Source: Lysobacterales bacterium (GTDB lineage: Bacteria; Pseudomonadota; Gammaproteobacteria; Xanthomonadales; SZUA-38). From it: a stretch of DNA of 64,000 bases. The DNA lies in contig JANQOZ010000122.1 of the NCBI GenBank assembly GCA_028285525.1, positions 1 to 64,000 of the forward strand, read 5' to 3'. Made by a program: the position numbers and the translations under genes. Below, in pieces: positions 33,349 to 41,554 of the stretch (position 1 is its first letter; each line of letters starts with the position of its first letter). The notes beneath the pieces are model-generated. The model was not told the origin of the DNA. It saw nothing but the letters and a program-made list of their open reading frames with translations, and ran no database searches.

Positions 33349-33728
33349 TACGACGCTTCTCCTCGTTCTGTTTCACCAGGCAGGCTTTCGCTCCACTGTC
33401 GGAGCTGATCCAGAAACCCCAGTGCGGTTGTGCCGAGCTCCGTGATTGAATACTCCACAGAGACCGGCGCGCTGTCGATGACCGTTCTGTCCACCAGTCC
33501 TCGCGCCTGGAGTAGCCGCAAACGCTCCGTGATCATCTTCTTGCTGGCGCCACCCACCATCCGTGCCAGGTCGTTAAAGCGCACCGGTCCGTCTTTGAGG
33601 TGCCACAGGATTGACCCCGTCCACTTGCCGCCGATGATGCGCATCCCCCGTTCGATCGCACAGGGTTCGAGGCATGGATCGCGTGCTTCGCGTCGGCCTT
33701 TGCCGTCGACTTCAACCCTGGCTCGCAC
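33348..33728 (-). CDS. HxlR-family transcriptional regulator
   Basis: A 126-residue winged-helix protein. CAIERGMRIIGGKWTGSILWHLKDGPVRFNDLARMV is the HxlR signature with Cys22, and the wing is VDRTVIDSAPVSVEYSITELG. The conserved Cys may sense oxidants or electrophiles, as in HypR or YodB. It is the first gene of the operon with the CoA-transferase and thiol dioxygenase (one-base overlap), so it probably regulates them in response to a thiol or reactive compound. That role is inferred from position. Confidence 0.83.
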   Translation of the reverse strand: MRARVEVDGKGRREARDPCLEPCAIERGMRIIGGKWTGSILWHLKDGPVRFNDLARMVGGASKKMITERLRLLQARGLVDRTVIDSAPVSVEYSITELGTTALGFLDQLRQWSESLPGETERGEAS

Positions 33729-33905
33729 GGCAGGCTCCTACAGCGGGGTTTCTAAAAGTACGTTGGTAACCATTATTTTTCATCGCGCCAATCTCGGTGA
33801 GGTGGCGTTTGAAGTCAAGCGCAATTCACGCGCCGCGAGCCGCTCGCATTCTGCGTGCAGTCCGGTAATCTAACCGCTGGTTTTTACCCGTAGAGGCGCA
33901 GGCAG

Positions 33906-34754
33906 TTGATCACCCAGGCTCACATCGATGAATACCAGGAAATCGGCTGCGTTCGTATCGAGGGAGCGTTCAGTCAGCACTGGGTCGATCGGATCACAGG
34001 CGCGATCGAGCGGGTCAGCGCAACGTTTGTCGCCGGGCGGACGCCCGAAGCGGTCTGGGACTGCCCCGTACCGATCTCCCCGACACGCTATGAGGTGCCG
34101 GGCGGAGAGCAGATGAACGGCGTTATGGCCTGTGCGCAGGAGTTTCAGGACTGGATGACCCACTCGCCCGCGACGGAAATTGTCGGGGAGCTGACGGGCG
34201 CTGACGATCTGCGCTTCTGGGTGGACGCCGTATTTCGTAAGACCGGCAGCGACGAGCGGCAGGCCACACCCTGGCACAACGACGAGTGTACTTACGGCTA
34301 CAAGGGGACACAAATTCCGTCGCTGTGGATGGCATTAACCGACGTTTCGGAAGACAACGCGCCGCTGCTTACGCTGGCCGGCTCCAATCACGATGAGCAC
34401 CGCTACCATTCAACCTTCGCGCCCCAGGACATCGAGCGCCCGCCGGACTATCTGCCCTGGCAGCATCTGCTTGACCGCGTTCACGCGCCGGACGCCGACA
34501 TCCGTTCGTGGCCGGCACGAGCGGGTGACGCGCTGCTGATCCATCCGAAGACAATCCACGGTTCACGCGCCCGCACCGGCGGCGATGAGGGCAGTAGGCT
34601 GTCCTTCTCGACGCGCTGGCTGGGGTCGGACGCGCGATGGGATCCCAACCCGCTGACGCTGCCACTGGCGAATCTGCCCGATCAGAACGTGCTGGTTCGG
34701 GGCGAAGCGCCGCCCGAATCGATTTTTCCGGTGGTCTGGCGTCGCGAAGCGTGA
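33906..34754 (+). CDS. Phytanoyl-CoA dioxygenase (PhyH) family protein
   Basis: A 282-residue 2-oxoglutarate/Fe(II)-dependent oxygenase. Iron ligands are His124 and Asp126 in PWHNDE and distal His218 in KTIHGS, followed by the 2-oxoglutarate-binding Arg in GSRAR. The start is TTG with GAGG upstream; no closer ATG exists. It overlaps the next gene by GTGA. The PhyH family hydroxylates diverse acyl or small-molecule substrates, so the target is unknown. It is divergent from the HxlR operon. Confidence 0.8.
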   Translation: MITQAHIDEYQEIGCVRIEGAFSQHWVDRITGAIERVSATFVAGRTPEAVWDCPVPISPTRYEVPGGEQMNGVMACAQEFQDWMTHSPATEIVGELTGADDLRFWVDAVFRKTGSDERQATPWHNDECTYGYKGTQIPSLWMALTDVSEDNAPLLTLAGSNHDEHRYHSTFAPQDIERPPDYLPWQHLLDRVHAPDADIRSWPARAGDALLIHPKTIHGSRARTGGDEGSRLSFSTRWLGSDARWDPNPLTLPLANLPDQNVLVRGEAPPESIFPVVWRREA

Positions 34755-35584
34755 GCGCGATACGTTTTTCCTACCTCGATACGGAGTTTGGGCAGATACA
34801 CGCCCGTTGCGTCGGTGAGGGTGACCCGGTCGTATTGCTTCATCTCACGCCCGGCAGCGGCGCCCAGTTCGACCCCATTCTTCCGGTCCTGGCAGAGCAG
34901 GGTTACCAGGCCTGGGCGCTCGATGCGCTCGGCAACGGGCGCTCGGCCCCGCTGCCGTCCGGGTACTCCTTCGAGATGGCGGCCGCGGCGCTGGGTCAGG
35001 CGATCGATGATGCCGGGCTGCGTTCAATCAAGCTGGTGGGCGGGCACATGACCGCGCAGATGGCGGTGGAGCTGGTTGTGACGCGGCCGCAGCTTGCCAC
35101 CCATCTCGTGATCGACGGTCTGCCGCTGTGGGATCGGGAGACGCGAGAGCGCATCATTGGCCTTTTCGACAATACGGCTCCGAACCCTGACGAGTCTGGT
35201 ACCCATATTCTTGAGGCCTGGCGCCGATCTCTGAATCTGCATCGGGCCTGGAACCCCAAGCTGGTGTTGGACACAACCGGCAACCGGCGCGTCGTGCGTG
35301 CACTGCTCGACAGTCTCGAACAGGGTCTCGATATGGAGCTCGGCGCCAACGCGTTTCTGAACTACGACGTCCATCCGCAGCTGGCGAAACTGTCGCTGCC
35401 GACCCTCGTCACTGCGGCGACTGACGACACGTTGTTCGACCAGCACGAGGCAACCCTGGGGGCTATCCCCGGCGCCCGGTCGCACGAATTCACGGGCCCT
35501 CATCCGCGTCACGTAGACGAGCGTGCCGGGGAATACGTGGACGTCCTCGTCGATTTCTTCCGGTTTCAGCCGGATTCATCCTGA
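34751..35584 (+). CDS. Alpha/beta-hydrolase fold protein without a nucleophilic Ser
   Basis: A 277-residue protein with the fold's usual order: VVLLHLTPGSGAQFDP for the oxyanion strand, VLAEQGYQAWALDALGNGRS, then the elbow LVGGHMTAQMAVEL, a helical cap, TLVTAATDDTLFDQ with acidic Asp, and a C-terminal PHPRHVDERAG with His. The elbow G-G-H-M-T lacks the expected Ser, Asp or Cys. The protein may be inactive or use a different chemistry. The GTG start overlaps the PhyH stop, so the two are coupled. An upstream start at 34637 would lie wholly inside phyH and is rejected. Confidence 0.72.
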   Translation: MSAIRFSYLDTEFGQIHARCVGEGDPVVLLHLTPGSGAQFDPILPVLAEQGYQAWALDALGNGRSAPLPSGYSFEMAAAALGQAIDDAGLRSIKLVGGHMTAQMAVELVVTRPQLATHLVIDGLPLWDRETRERIIGLFDNTAPNPDESGTHILEAWRRSLNLHRAWNPKLVLDTTGNRRVVRALLDSLEQGLDMELGANAFLNYDVHPQLAKLSLPTLVTAATDDTLFDQHEATLGAIPGARSHEFTGPHPRHVDERAGEYVDVLVDFFRFQPDSS

Positions 35585-35601
35585 CTGCTGAGGAGAGCAC
35601 T

Positions 35602-35988
35602 TTGGCCGACAGTTCAAGCGGCATCGATGTGGGCAAGATGTTTGTCCTGATCGAGAAAACCATTCTGATCCTGATTGCACTGCTCACGGTCGGTGCGGTC
35701 GTGATTGAGGTCGGTGTGGTCTGGCGTAACCAGACGATCCAGATTGCAGACATTCTGCTGCTGTTTCTCTACACCGAGGTGGTTTCTATGGTGGGTGTCT
35801 TCTATCGAAGCCAGGTGATCCCGGTGATGTACCCGATCTTCATCGCGATAACCGCGCTGGCACGGCTGATTGTCCTGCAGAGCAAAGACATGGCGCCAGA
35901 AACCATCCTCTTTGAAGCGTCAGCGATCCTGGTCCTGTCTCTCGCGGCGATTGCGCTGCGTCGAGGCCAGGACGAAACCAACGAATAG
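35602..35988 (+). CDS. PsiE-family inner membrane protein
   Basis: A 128-residue protein with four hydrophobic segments: IEKTILILIALLTVGAVVIEV, then IADILLLFLYTEVVSMVGVFY, VMYPIFIAITALARLIVL and ILVLSLAAIALRR. The combination matches the PsiE (phosphate-starvation-inducible E) family, function unknown. The TTG start has an excellent GAGGAG site. It follows the hydrolase gene by 17 bases and is probably the last gene of the PhyH operon. Confidence 0.78.
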   Translation: MADSSSGIDVGKMFVLIEKTILILIALLTVGAVVIEVGVVWRNQTIQIADILLLFLYTEVVSMVGVFYRSQVIPVMYPIFIAITALARLIVLQSKDMAPETILFEASAILVLSLAAIALRRGQDETNE

Positions 35989-36004
35989 ACGATAGCTGGA
36001 CGGG

Positions 36005-37564
36005 TCACACCCGCGATGAATCGCCGTCTTGAATGGTGCTCCAGGCGATGGCGGCGGCCGCCAGCGCCAGACCGGCACACGTGAGCATCAGTCGGCGGAA
36101 GACGGTGACGTAGCTATCGTGGACCGCTTCTGCCAGACCGGCAGTACCCTCGGCTGAGGTCAGGTCGATTCCCGCCAGCTCGTGCGCGCGAGCCAACAGG
36201 TGGACGCGGACATTTTCGCTGAGTGGCATCGACAGCAGCGCCTCGCCAAGCTCCGAACGAAACCAGTACACCGCCAGCGAGGTCAGCGCGGCAATCGCCA
36301 GCAGTCCCGCCATCCGTGCCGCGAGGTTGTTGATACCGGAGGCGACGCCGGACTGCGATTCGTCGACCGAGGTCATGATGACCGTCGTCAGCGGGGCGAC
36401 GCACAGCGTCATGCCAACCCCGATGGTTGTGATGCCCGGGAGCCAGTGGATGGCGTAGCTCGACGTGGTCGCGGGTATCACCAGCAGGGCAAACCCCACC
36501 CCGGTCAAAGCTGCACCCGCCGCGAGGAGTCTCCGGGGCGATCGCCGCTTCAGCTGTTCGCCGGCCAGCACCGAACCGAAGCCCAGCAGCAGCGTCAGCG
36601 GAAGGAAGGCCAGCCCCGCCTGTAGCGCCGAATACCCCTGGACCTGAATCAGGTTGAAGGGAACAAAAAACAGCGCGCCGCCGAGGGCAAAGTACAGCAG
36701 AAACGTCATCGCGTTGGCCCCGCTAAACTGCCTGCGGCGGAACAGACCGAGCGGCAGCATCGGATCGGCAACGCGACTTTCGAAAAAGAAAAACCCCAGG
36801 AGCGCGGCCAGGCCGATTACCAGGGCAGGTATCGGGTTGGCGTCTGAGCCGAAACTCGCCAGTACGAGGGTGAGTGGTGCGAGGGCGGCGACGAGCAGCG
36901 CAGCGCCAACAAAATCCAGGCGGCGACGCGAGTCACCGGACCGGCTGGGCACCTTGGCCAGCGCCAGGGCGCACGCGATCGCGGTCAAAGGCAGCATCAG
37001 CAGGAAAATAGATCGCCAGCCGAAGTGGTCGACGAGCGTACCGCCCAGCAGCGGTCCCAGCGCCGTGGTGAGGGCAGACGCACCGGCCCAGATGCCGATG
37101 GCTCGCGGACGATCCTGCGGCTCGAAGTGAACGTTGAGCAGCGCCAGGCTGGTGGGGACCAGCAGCGCTGAACCGGCGCCCTGGGCAGCCCGCCACGCGA
37201 TCAGCCAACGGGCGTCGCTCACCAGTCCGCAGGCACAGGAAGACAGTCCAAACAGCACCAGGCCAAGCACAAAAATCTGTCGGATACCGAATCGGTCGCC
37301 CGCTGCGCCGCCAACCAGCACGAGCGACGAAAGCGCCAGGAGATACGCGTTGACAACCCACTGCAGCCCGACGGAATCGAGCTTGAGATCGGCCTGCAGG
37401 GCGGGCAGTGCCAGGTTAACGATGGAGCCCTCGATAAACGCCAGGCTCGACCCGAGAACCGAGACTGCGAGCACCCAGCGTCGACTGGACTCAGCGCAGG
37501 GCTCGCATGATCCTCCCGCCGGTTCGCCGTCGCACGGCTGGCGAAGACCGTATGCCAGTGACAT
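36005..37564 (-). CDS. MFS drug exporter, DHA2 (14-TM) family
   Basis: A 519-residue transporter with about fourteen hydrophobic helices. The N-half has GSSLAFIEGSIVNLALPALQADL (motif D1-like), GGAAGDRFGIRQIFVLGL (motif A) and IAWRAAQGAGSALLVP (motif B), all typical of DHA2 EmrB/QacA-type drug:proton antiporters. A short Cys-containing N-terminal tail precedes helix 1. It lies between the PhyH operon (convergent) and the GFA-like gene (divergent). The substrate is unknown. Confidence 0.88.
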   Translation of the reverse strand: MSLAYGLRQPCDGEPAGGSCEPCAESSRRWVLAVSVLGSSLAFIEGSIVNLALPALQADLKLDSVGLQWVVNAYLLALSSLVLVGGAAGDRFGIRQIFVLGLVLFGLSSCACGLVSDARWLIAWRAAQGAGSALLVPTSLALLNVHFEPQDRPRAIGIWAGASALTTALGPLLGGTLVDHFGWRSIFLLMLPLTAIACALALAKVPSRSGDSRRRLDFVGAALLVAALAPLTLVLASFGSDANPIPALVIGLAALLGFFFFESRVADPMLPLGLFRRRQFSGANAMTFLLYFALGGALFFVPFNLIQVQGYSALQAGLAFLPLTLLLGFGSVLAGEQLKRRSPRRLLAAGAALTGVGFALLVIPATTSSYAIHWLPGITTIGVGMTLCVAPLTTVIMTSVDESQSGVASGINNLAARMAGLLAIAALTSLAVYWFRSELGEALLSMPLSENVRVHLLARAHELAGIDLTSAEGTAGLAEAVHDSYVTVFRRLMLTCAGLALAAAAIAWSTIQDGDSSRV

Positions 37565-37723
37565 GTGTTGACCTCTTAGTGCTGCGCGGCCGGTTGCGTC
37601 GACGCGTTCTGACGCCTATTCAACACCCGGGCTTGAGGACAACGCAAACCGCCGTACTTTTGAGCTATGGCTGGATGAAAGAAGGGAAACTAAGATGGGG
37701 CGTCGCAACCGGGAAACGTCACA

Positions 37724-38350
37724 ATGACTCACGATCTAGAGGTCAGCTGCCGCTGTGGGAAGCTAAGGGGTGTCGCCAGAGGGGTTTCGCCGAGCCTGGT
37801 CAACCGCGCCGTCTGCTACTGCGATGACTGCCAGCTGTTTGCGTTTTACCTGGGTGATACCGACGAGGTCCTTGATAAGTTTGGCGGCAGCGAAATCTGC
37901 CAGATGTCGCCAACCCATTTGGAGATCACCGACGGCGCTGAGAACCTCGCCTGCGTTCGGCTGCGCCCGAAAGGTCTGTACCGATGGTACGCCGGGTGCT
38001 GCAACACCCCGCTGGCTAACACGCTGACCAGCGCCGTCCCGTTTGTGGGCCTGATTCGCCCGGGCATCAAGGGGGTCAGCGAAGCGAGCGTCGGCCCGGT
38101 GAGAATGCGCATCCACGGACGTCACGCCAAAGGCGGCGCGCAGGCGGCGGGAGCACACCCCAAAGCTCCGCTATCCGCGGCCTTCGGGATTCTGCTGAAG
38201 CTGCTGCGCCGGCGGTTTGCCGGAGAGCACAAGCGTCACCCGCTGTTCGATCCAGAGTCCGGCCGGGCCATCGTCAAACCCCGTGTGCTCGAGGCCAAAG
38301 AGCTGGCCGAAGTAGAGCAGGCCAGGGAGCGCTGGCTGCACACCGGCTGA
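37724..38350 (+). CDS. GFA/DUF6151-like zinc-binding protein
   Basis: A 208-residue protein with the cysteine pattern of the glutathione-dependent formaldehyde-activating family: VSCRCGKLRG near the start, AVCYCDDCQLFAFYL, and RWYAGCCNTPLANT. These Cys residues would bind zinc. The rest is a longer C-terminal helical region than in classical GFA enzymes. Function is not established. Its gene is monocistronic and divergent from the MFS transporter. Confidence 0.72.
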   Translation: MTHDLEVSCRCGKLRGVARGVSPSLVNRAVCYCDDCQLFAFYLGDTDEVLDKFGGSEICQMSPTHLEITDGAENLACVRLRPKGLYRWYAGCCNTPLANTLTSAVPFVGLIRPGIKGVSEASVGPVRMRIHGRHAKGGAQAAGAHPKAPLSAAFGILLKLLRRRFAGEHKRHPLFDPESGRAIVKPRVLEAKELAEVEQARERWLHTG

Positions 38351-38356
38351 TGCGCG

Positions 38357-38377
38357 GGTCCTGAGGACCGTTCTTTT
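38357..38377 (+). terminator. Weak intrinsic terminator candidate
   Basis: A five-base stem GGTCC-TGA-GGACC (38357-38369) is followed by GTTCTTTT. The stem is short, so efficiency is uncertain, but its position just after the GFA-like stop fits. Confidence 0.35.
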
Positions 38378-38517
38378 CGTCCGTTAGCTCCAACGGCCTG
38401 GCTTTGTCCATACCATTTCTGTGACCAGCACCGCCGTCGCAAGGCGGGGTGTGCGCTTTTCCGGATTGCGTCGTTATCAGAGCAAGTTCCAAGCACTGAG
38501 AACCGAGGAGCAATCTG

Positions 38518-40653
38518 GTGAAGCAATCCATAAACAGAGTCTTAGGACCGGCGCTGCTGCTCGCTGCCGCAGCGTCCCACGCGGGAACGCCGCTGCGGTC
38601 CGACAGTGAAAACCTGGTTCCAAACGGAGCGTTCGCCGTCTCCCCAATACAGACACCCGGGGGTGGCTGGACGGCGTCGACGGAGGGCGGCGGTGAGGTG
38701 TTCTACCAGGCCAGCACCGGCTTCCCTGCCAGCGCGCTGGGAGCGGTCACAATGCGCGTGAGCGGCAGCGGCGACCGCGCGGTGCTGACCTCAGACTGTA
38801 TCAATCTGGTGGGGTCGAGCAATTTCGCGTACCTGGCCACGGCGCGCTACCTGCGCAGCGTGGGCAGCGCGTCTCCCAGACTGGCTCTGGAGACATTCAG
38901 CGGCGCAAATTGCTTAGGCTCAGTCCTGGGCGAAGTCGGTGATGGCGGGCCCAGGGAAATTGGATCCTCCATCAACGGCAACTGGAGCCTGCTTCGTGCC
39001 AGCACCAGTGGAGTATCGGTGCGCGTCTCGCTGGTCCTGGACTTTGCCGAAACCGGCGAAGCGGTCCAGGTGCTCTGGGACGACATTTCGCTCCGTCAGA
39101 TCAACACGATTGACGCTCCGCGGGGGGTGTTCTGGCAGCAAAGTGACCTTGTGAGCGGCGAGGACAATGGTGCCGACGACGGTTTTGGCGCCTCGCTGGC
39201 GGTCGGTGATTTTAACGGCGACGGGCGGGATGACGCCGCGATCGGGGCTCCGCTGGAAGACACCGCTGCCGGTACCGATCGGGGACAGGTGGTGGTTGCT
39301 TACGGCTCGCAGTTCGGTCTGTCGAGCGTCGGCGCTCAGGTCCTATCGCCCGCCACGCAGGCGCTTGGGCGCGTCGGCGAGGCGCTCGCAGCAGGAGACT
39401 TCAGCTGCGACGGTTTTGACGATCTGGCCATCGGCGCGCCGAGCAGCAATACCAGCTTTTTTAACGCTGGGGCCGTTTACGTGATCAACGGCTCTGCCAC
39501 CGGGCTCGATCCGTCGTCGACGGTCAGAATCGACCGGGACACGGGCGATATCAACGGCAGTTCTGCCGGGGGTGACGAATTCGGCGCCAGTCTGGTGGCG
39601 GGAAACTTTGACCGCGACAGCGCCCAGGCCGGTGATCGGAACCGACTGTGTATCGATCTGGCAATCGGTTCGCCGGGCGCCGCCATCAACGGTCAGAACG
39701 AGGCCGGTGCGGTGTTCCTGCTGTTTGGTAGCCCAGGCGGTCTGGAAACCAGTTTCGATAACCCGGGCGGCCGCATCTGGCATCAGGATCGATCGTTGAT
39801 TGCCGGCGTGGCGGAAACGGGTGACCGGTTCGGGGGTTCGCTGGCGGTCGCGTCGCGGGGACCGGTGCAGCCGGATCAGCTGTTTATCGGCGCCAACGCG
39901 GATGAGTTCAACGGCCGTGTCGGCGCTGTCCACCTGCTGCCCGGTGATGCGTTCAGCCAGTTCATGGATCAGGCCAGCAGCGACCAGCTTGCGGCGGCTG
40001 AGATCAGTGAGCCTGGCCTGGAGATCAATGGTTTTGGCAAGGCTTTGGCGATCGGTACCGACTACGACGCGATGGATCAGTTTCCCAGTCTCGCTGCAGG
40101 AGCGCCGGACAGCGACATAACGGCGGTACTCGACCCCGACCTCGGTGCGGCAGTTCAGGTCACGCTGTCGTCCTCCTATCAGCTCACCAACCTCTTCTTG
40201 CCGCAAGTGTTTCTTCCGCCTTCGGAGGAGACGCAGGCGAACTTTGGGCAGCAGGTTATCTATGGCGATACGCTCAATCGGGCGCTTCGCGGCGAGCTGT
40301 GGATAGCAGAGCCGGGCTTCAACCTCGGCCGCGGGAGACTGCGGCTGACGGGACGAAACCTGCTGGGAATTGGCCCAAACACGCCGGTCGCCTCGACCGA
40401 CTTTGTGCTGGACGATTTTGGCTTCAGCGGGAGTCCCGGAGATCGGTTTGGGCAGGTCATCGCGCGCGGGAACTTCAACGGGTTCGGCGGTGATGAGCTG
40501 CTGATCGCCGTTCCAGGCTGGGATTCGACCATACCGCTGAACCCGCCCCAGAACATCGGGGCGGTGCTGGAACTGACATTCGATGCCGGCCTGACGGAGG
40601 TTGTTCCCGACTTCCTTTTCAGCGACAGCTTCGAGCTGCCGGTGCTGCGCTAG
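38518..40653 (+). CDS. Secreted FG-GAP beta-propeller protein with DGFE-type tail
   Basis: A 711-residue exported protein starting at GTG with GAGGAG upstream. The signal sequence is [13 protein letters not shown] jelly-roll-like region (to about 200) precedes FG-GAP/integrin-alpha-type repeats such as [16 protein letters not shown] and [16 protein letters not shown], each with calcium-binding Asp-rich loops and spaced at about 60-70 residues. The chain ends [13 protein letters not shown], a variant of the DGFE tail with GS replaced and six extra residues. A surface adhesin or matrix protein is plausible. Its TAG overlaps the stop of the convergent oxidase gene in one CTAG. Confidence 0.82.
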   Translation: MKQSINRVLGPALLLAAAASHAGTPLRSDSENLVPNGAFAVSPIQTPGGGWTASTEGGGEVFYQASTGFPASALGAVTMRVSGSGDRAVLTSDCINLVGSSNFAYLATARYLRSVGSASPRLALETFSGANCLGSVLGEVGDGGPREIGSSINGNWSLLRASTSGVSVRVSLVLDFAETGEAVQVLWDDISLRQINTIDAPRGVFWQQSDLVSGEDNGADDGFGASLAVGDFNGDGRDDAAIGAPLEDTAAGTDRGQVVVAYGSQFGLSSVGAQVLSPATQALGRVGEALAAGDFSCDGFDDLAIGAPSSNTSFFNAGAVYVINGSATGLDPSSTVRIDRDTGDINGSSAGGDEFGASLVAGNFDRDSAQAGDRNRLCIDLAIGSPGAAINGQNEAGAVFLLFGSPGGLETSFDNPGGRIWHQDRSLIAGVAETGDRFGGSLAVASRGPVQPDQLFIGANADEFNGRVGAVHLLPGDAFSQFMDQASSDQLAAAEISEPGLEINGFGKALAIGTDYDAMDQFPSLAAGAPDSDITAVLDPDLGAAVQVTLSSSYQLTNLFLPQVFLPPSEETQANFGQQVIYGDTLNRALRGELWIAEPGFNLGRGRLRLTGRNLLGIGPNTPVASTDFVLDDFGFSGSPGDRFGQVIARGNFNGFGGDELLIAVPGWDSTIPLNPPQNIGAVLELTFDAGLTEVVPDFLFSDSFELPVLR

Positions 40654-41357
40654 GCGTCGGCCTCGGTAAGCGTATTGCCGGACGCACCAAGCTCTGGTGA
40701 GGGCCGCTGCTCGGCGTTGTCATTCCGGCGTCGGTTGAGCTGATCGGCGAATTCGTGATTTACGTCACGGTGCCCGGCCTCGTCGGCCCGGACGGCAATG
40801 ATCACGTCGCGCAGGCGGGCGTCTTCCGGCAGCTGCCAGTAGTCGATCGCCAGCTGGGGTGCGGGGACGTTCTCATGCCGCCCTGCGTCCACCTCGGCCA
40901 AGTACTGGGTGTAGCTCACCACCGCCTCTTCCTCGAAGTAGCCCACCACGCGGTGCGCGGTCCGAGGAGAAAAGAGATACAAGAAGAAGTAGGCGTTGTA
41001 GAACACAAACTGGGTCGCCATCACGAGCCAGCGCTCAAAGCGGCTGGGCTTCGCGATTTCGATGAAGGTCATCAGGTGCATCCGCTCGTTTTCCGCCTCG
41101 TCGAGGAGCGTGCGGATCCAGCCGTGATCGTCGCGGATGCGACGGAGCGCGGACAGGTGCTGGAGCAGGCCGCCGACCATACCCGGCACGGCGGCAACGG
41201 TTTCCAGCACAACGGCCCGGTGGCCATAGCGGCGGGCAAAAAACCGATCGGCCACACATCTCAGCGCCTTCACGAACGCGAAGGCAATCTTGTCAGACAG
41301 CGTTTGCGGCTTGCGATGATTCGGAGCGGTAAGGGCTACGCCTGAGTTGCTGTTCAT
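40650..41357 (-). CDS. aox: Alternative oxidase (cyanide-insensitive ubiquinol oxidase)
   Basis: A 235-residue diiron membrane-associated protein. All iron-binding motifs are present: LET (Glu52), NERMH (Glu91, His94), the FEEEA cluster near Glu143, and RADEAGH (Glu193, His196), the latter followed by VNH. Hydrophobic helices near 111-130 would lie on the membrane surface. It oxidises ubiquinol and reduces oxygen to water without proton pumping. The start is the ATG at 41357; a longer frame from 41411 lacks support. The gene is single, flanked convergently by the FG-GAP gene and divergently by the dihaem gene. Confidence 0.9.
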   Translation of the reverse strand: MNSNSGVALTAPNHRKPQTLSDKIAFAFVKALRCVADRFFARRYGHRAVVLETVAAVPGMVGGLLQHLSALRRIRDDHGWIRTLLDEAENERMHLMTFIEIAKPSRFERWLVMATQFVFYNAYFFLYLFSPRTAHRVVGYFEEEAVVSYTQYLAEVDAGRHENVPAPQLAIDYWQLPEDARLRDVIIAVRADEAGHRDVNHEFADQLNRRRNDNAEQRPSPELGASGNTLTEADA

Positions 41358-41554
41358 GTCTCTCTTTGCTGCTTGGTTCGGTGTTAAGAAAGTATCAAAT
41401 GCGGCATGCACGGAACGTCAACGGTTTCATCGAACAGAGCGATGGCGGAGATCGAAAAAACCGAAACTTCAAGTCGCGTCGCTTAGGTTGAAGGACCTGG
41501 CAGGGATCGACCTGGATCACACTTCCAGCCTTCACATTTTGCTAATTTGACGGG

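Noticed and set aside
38351-38517. tRNA or small RNA gene
   Set aside because: No cloverleaf, no T-loop GGTTCGA-type sequence and no conserved promoter; only a weak terminator-like stem is seen.
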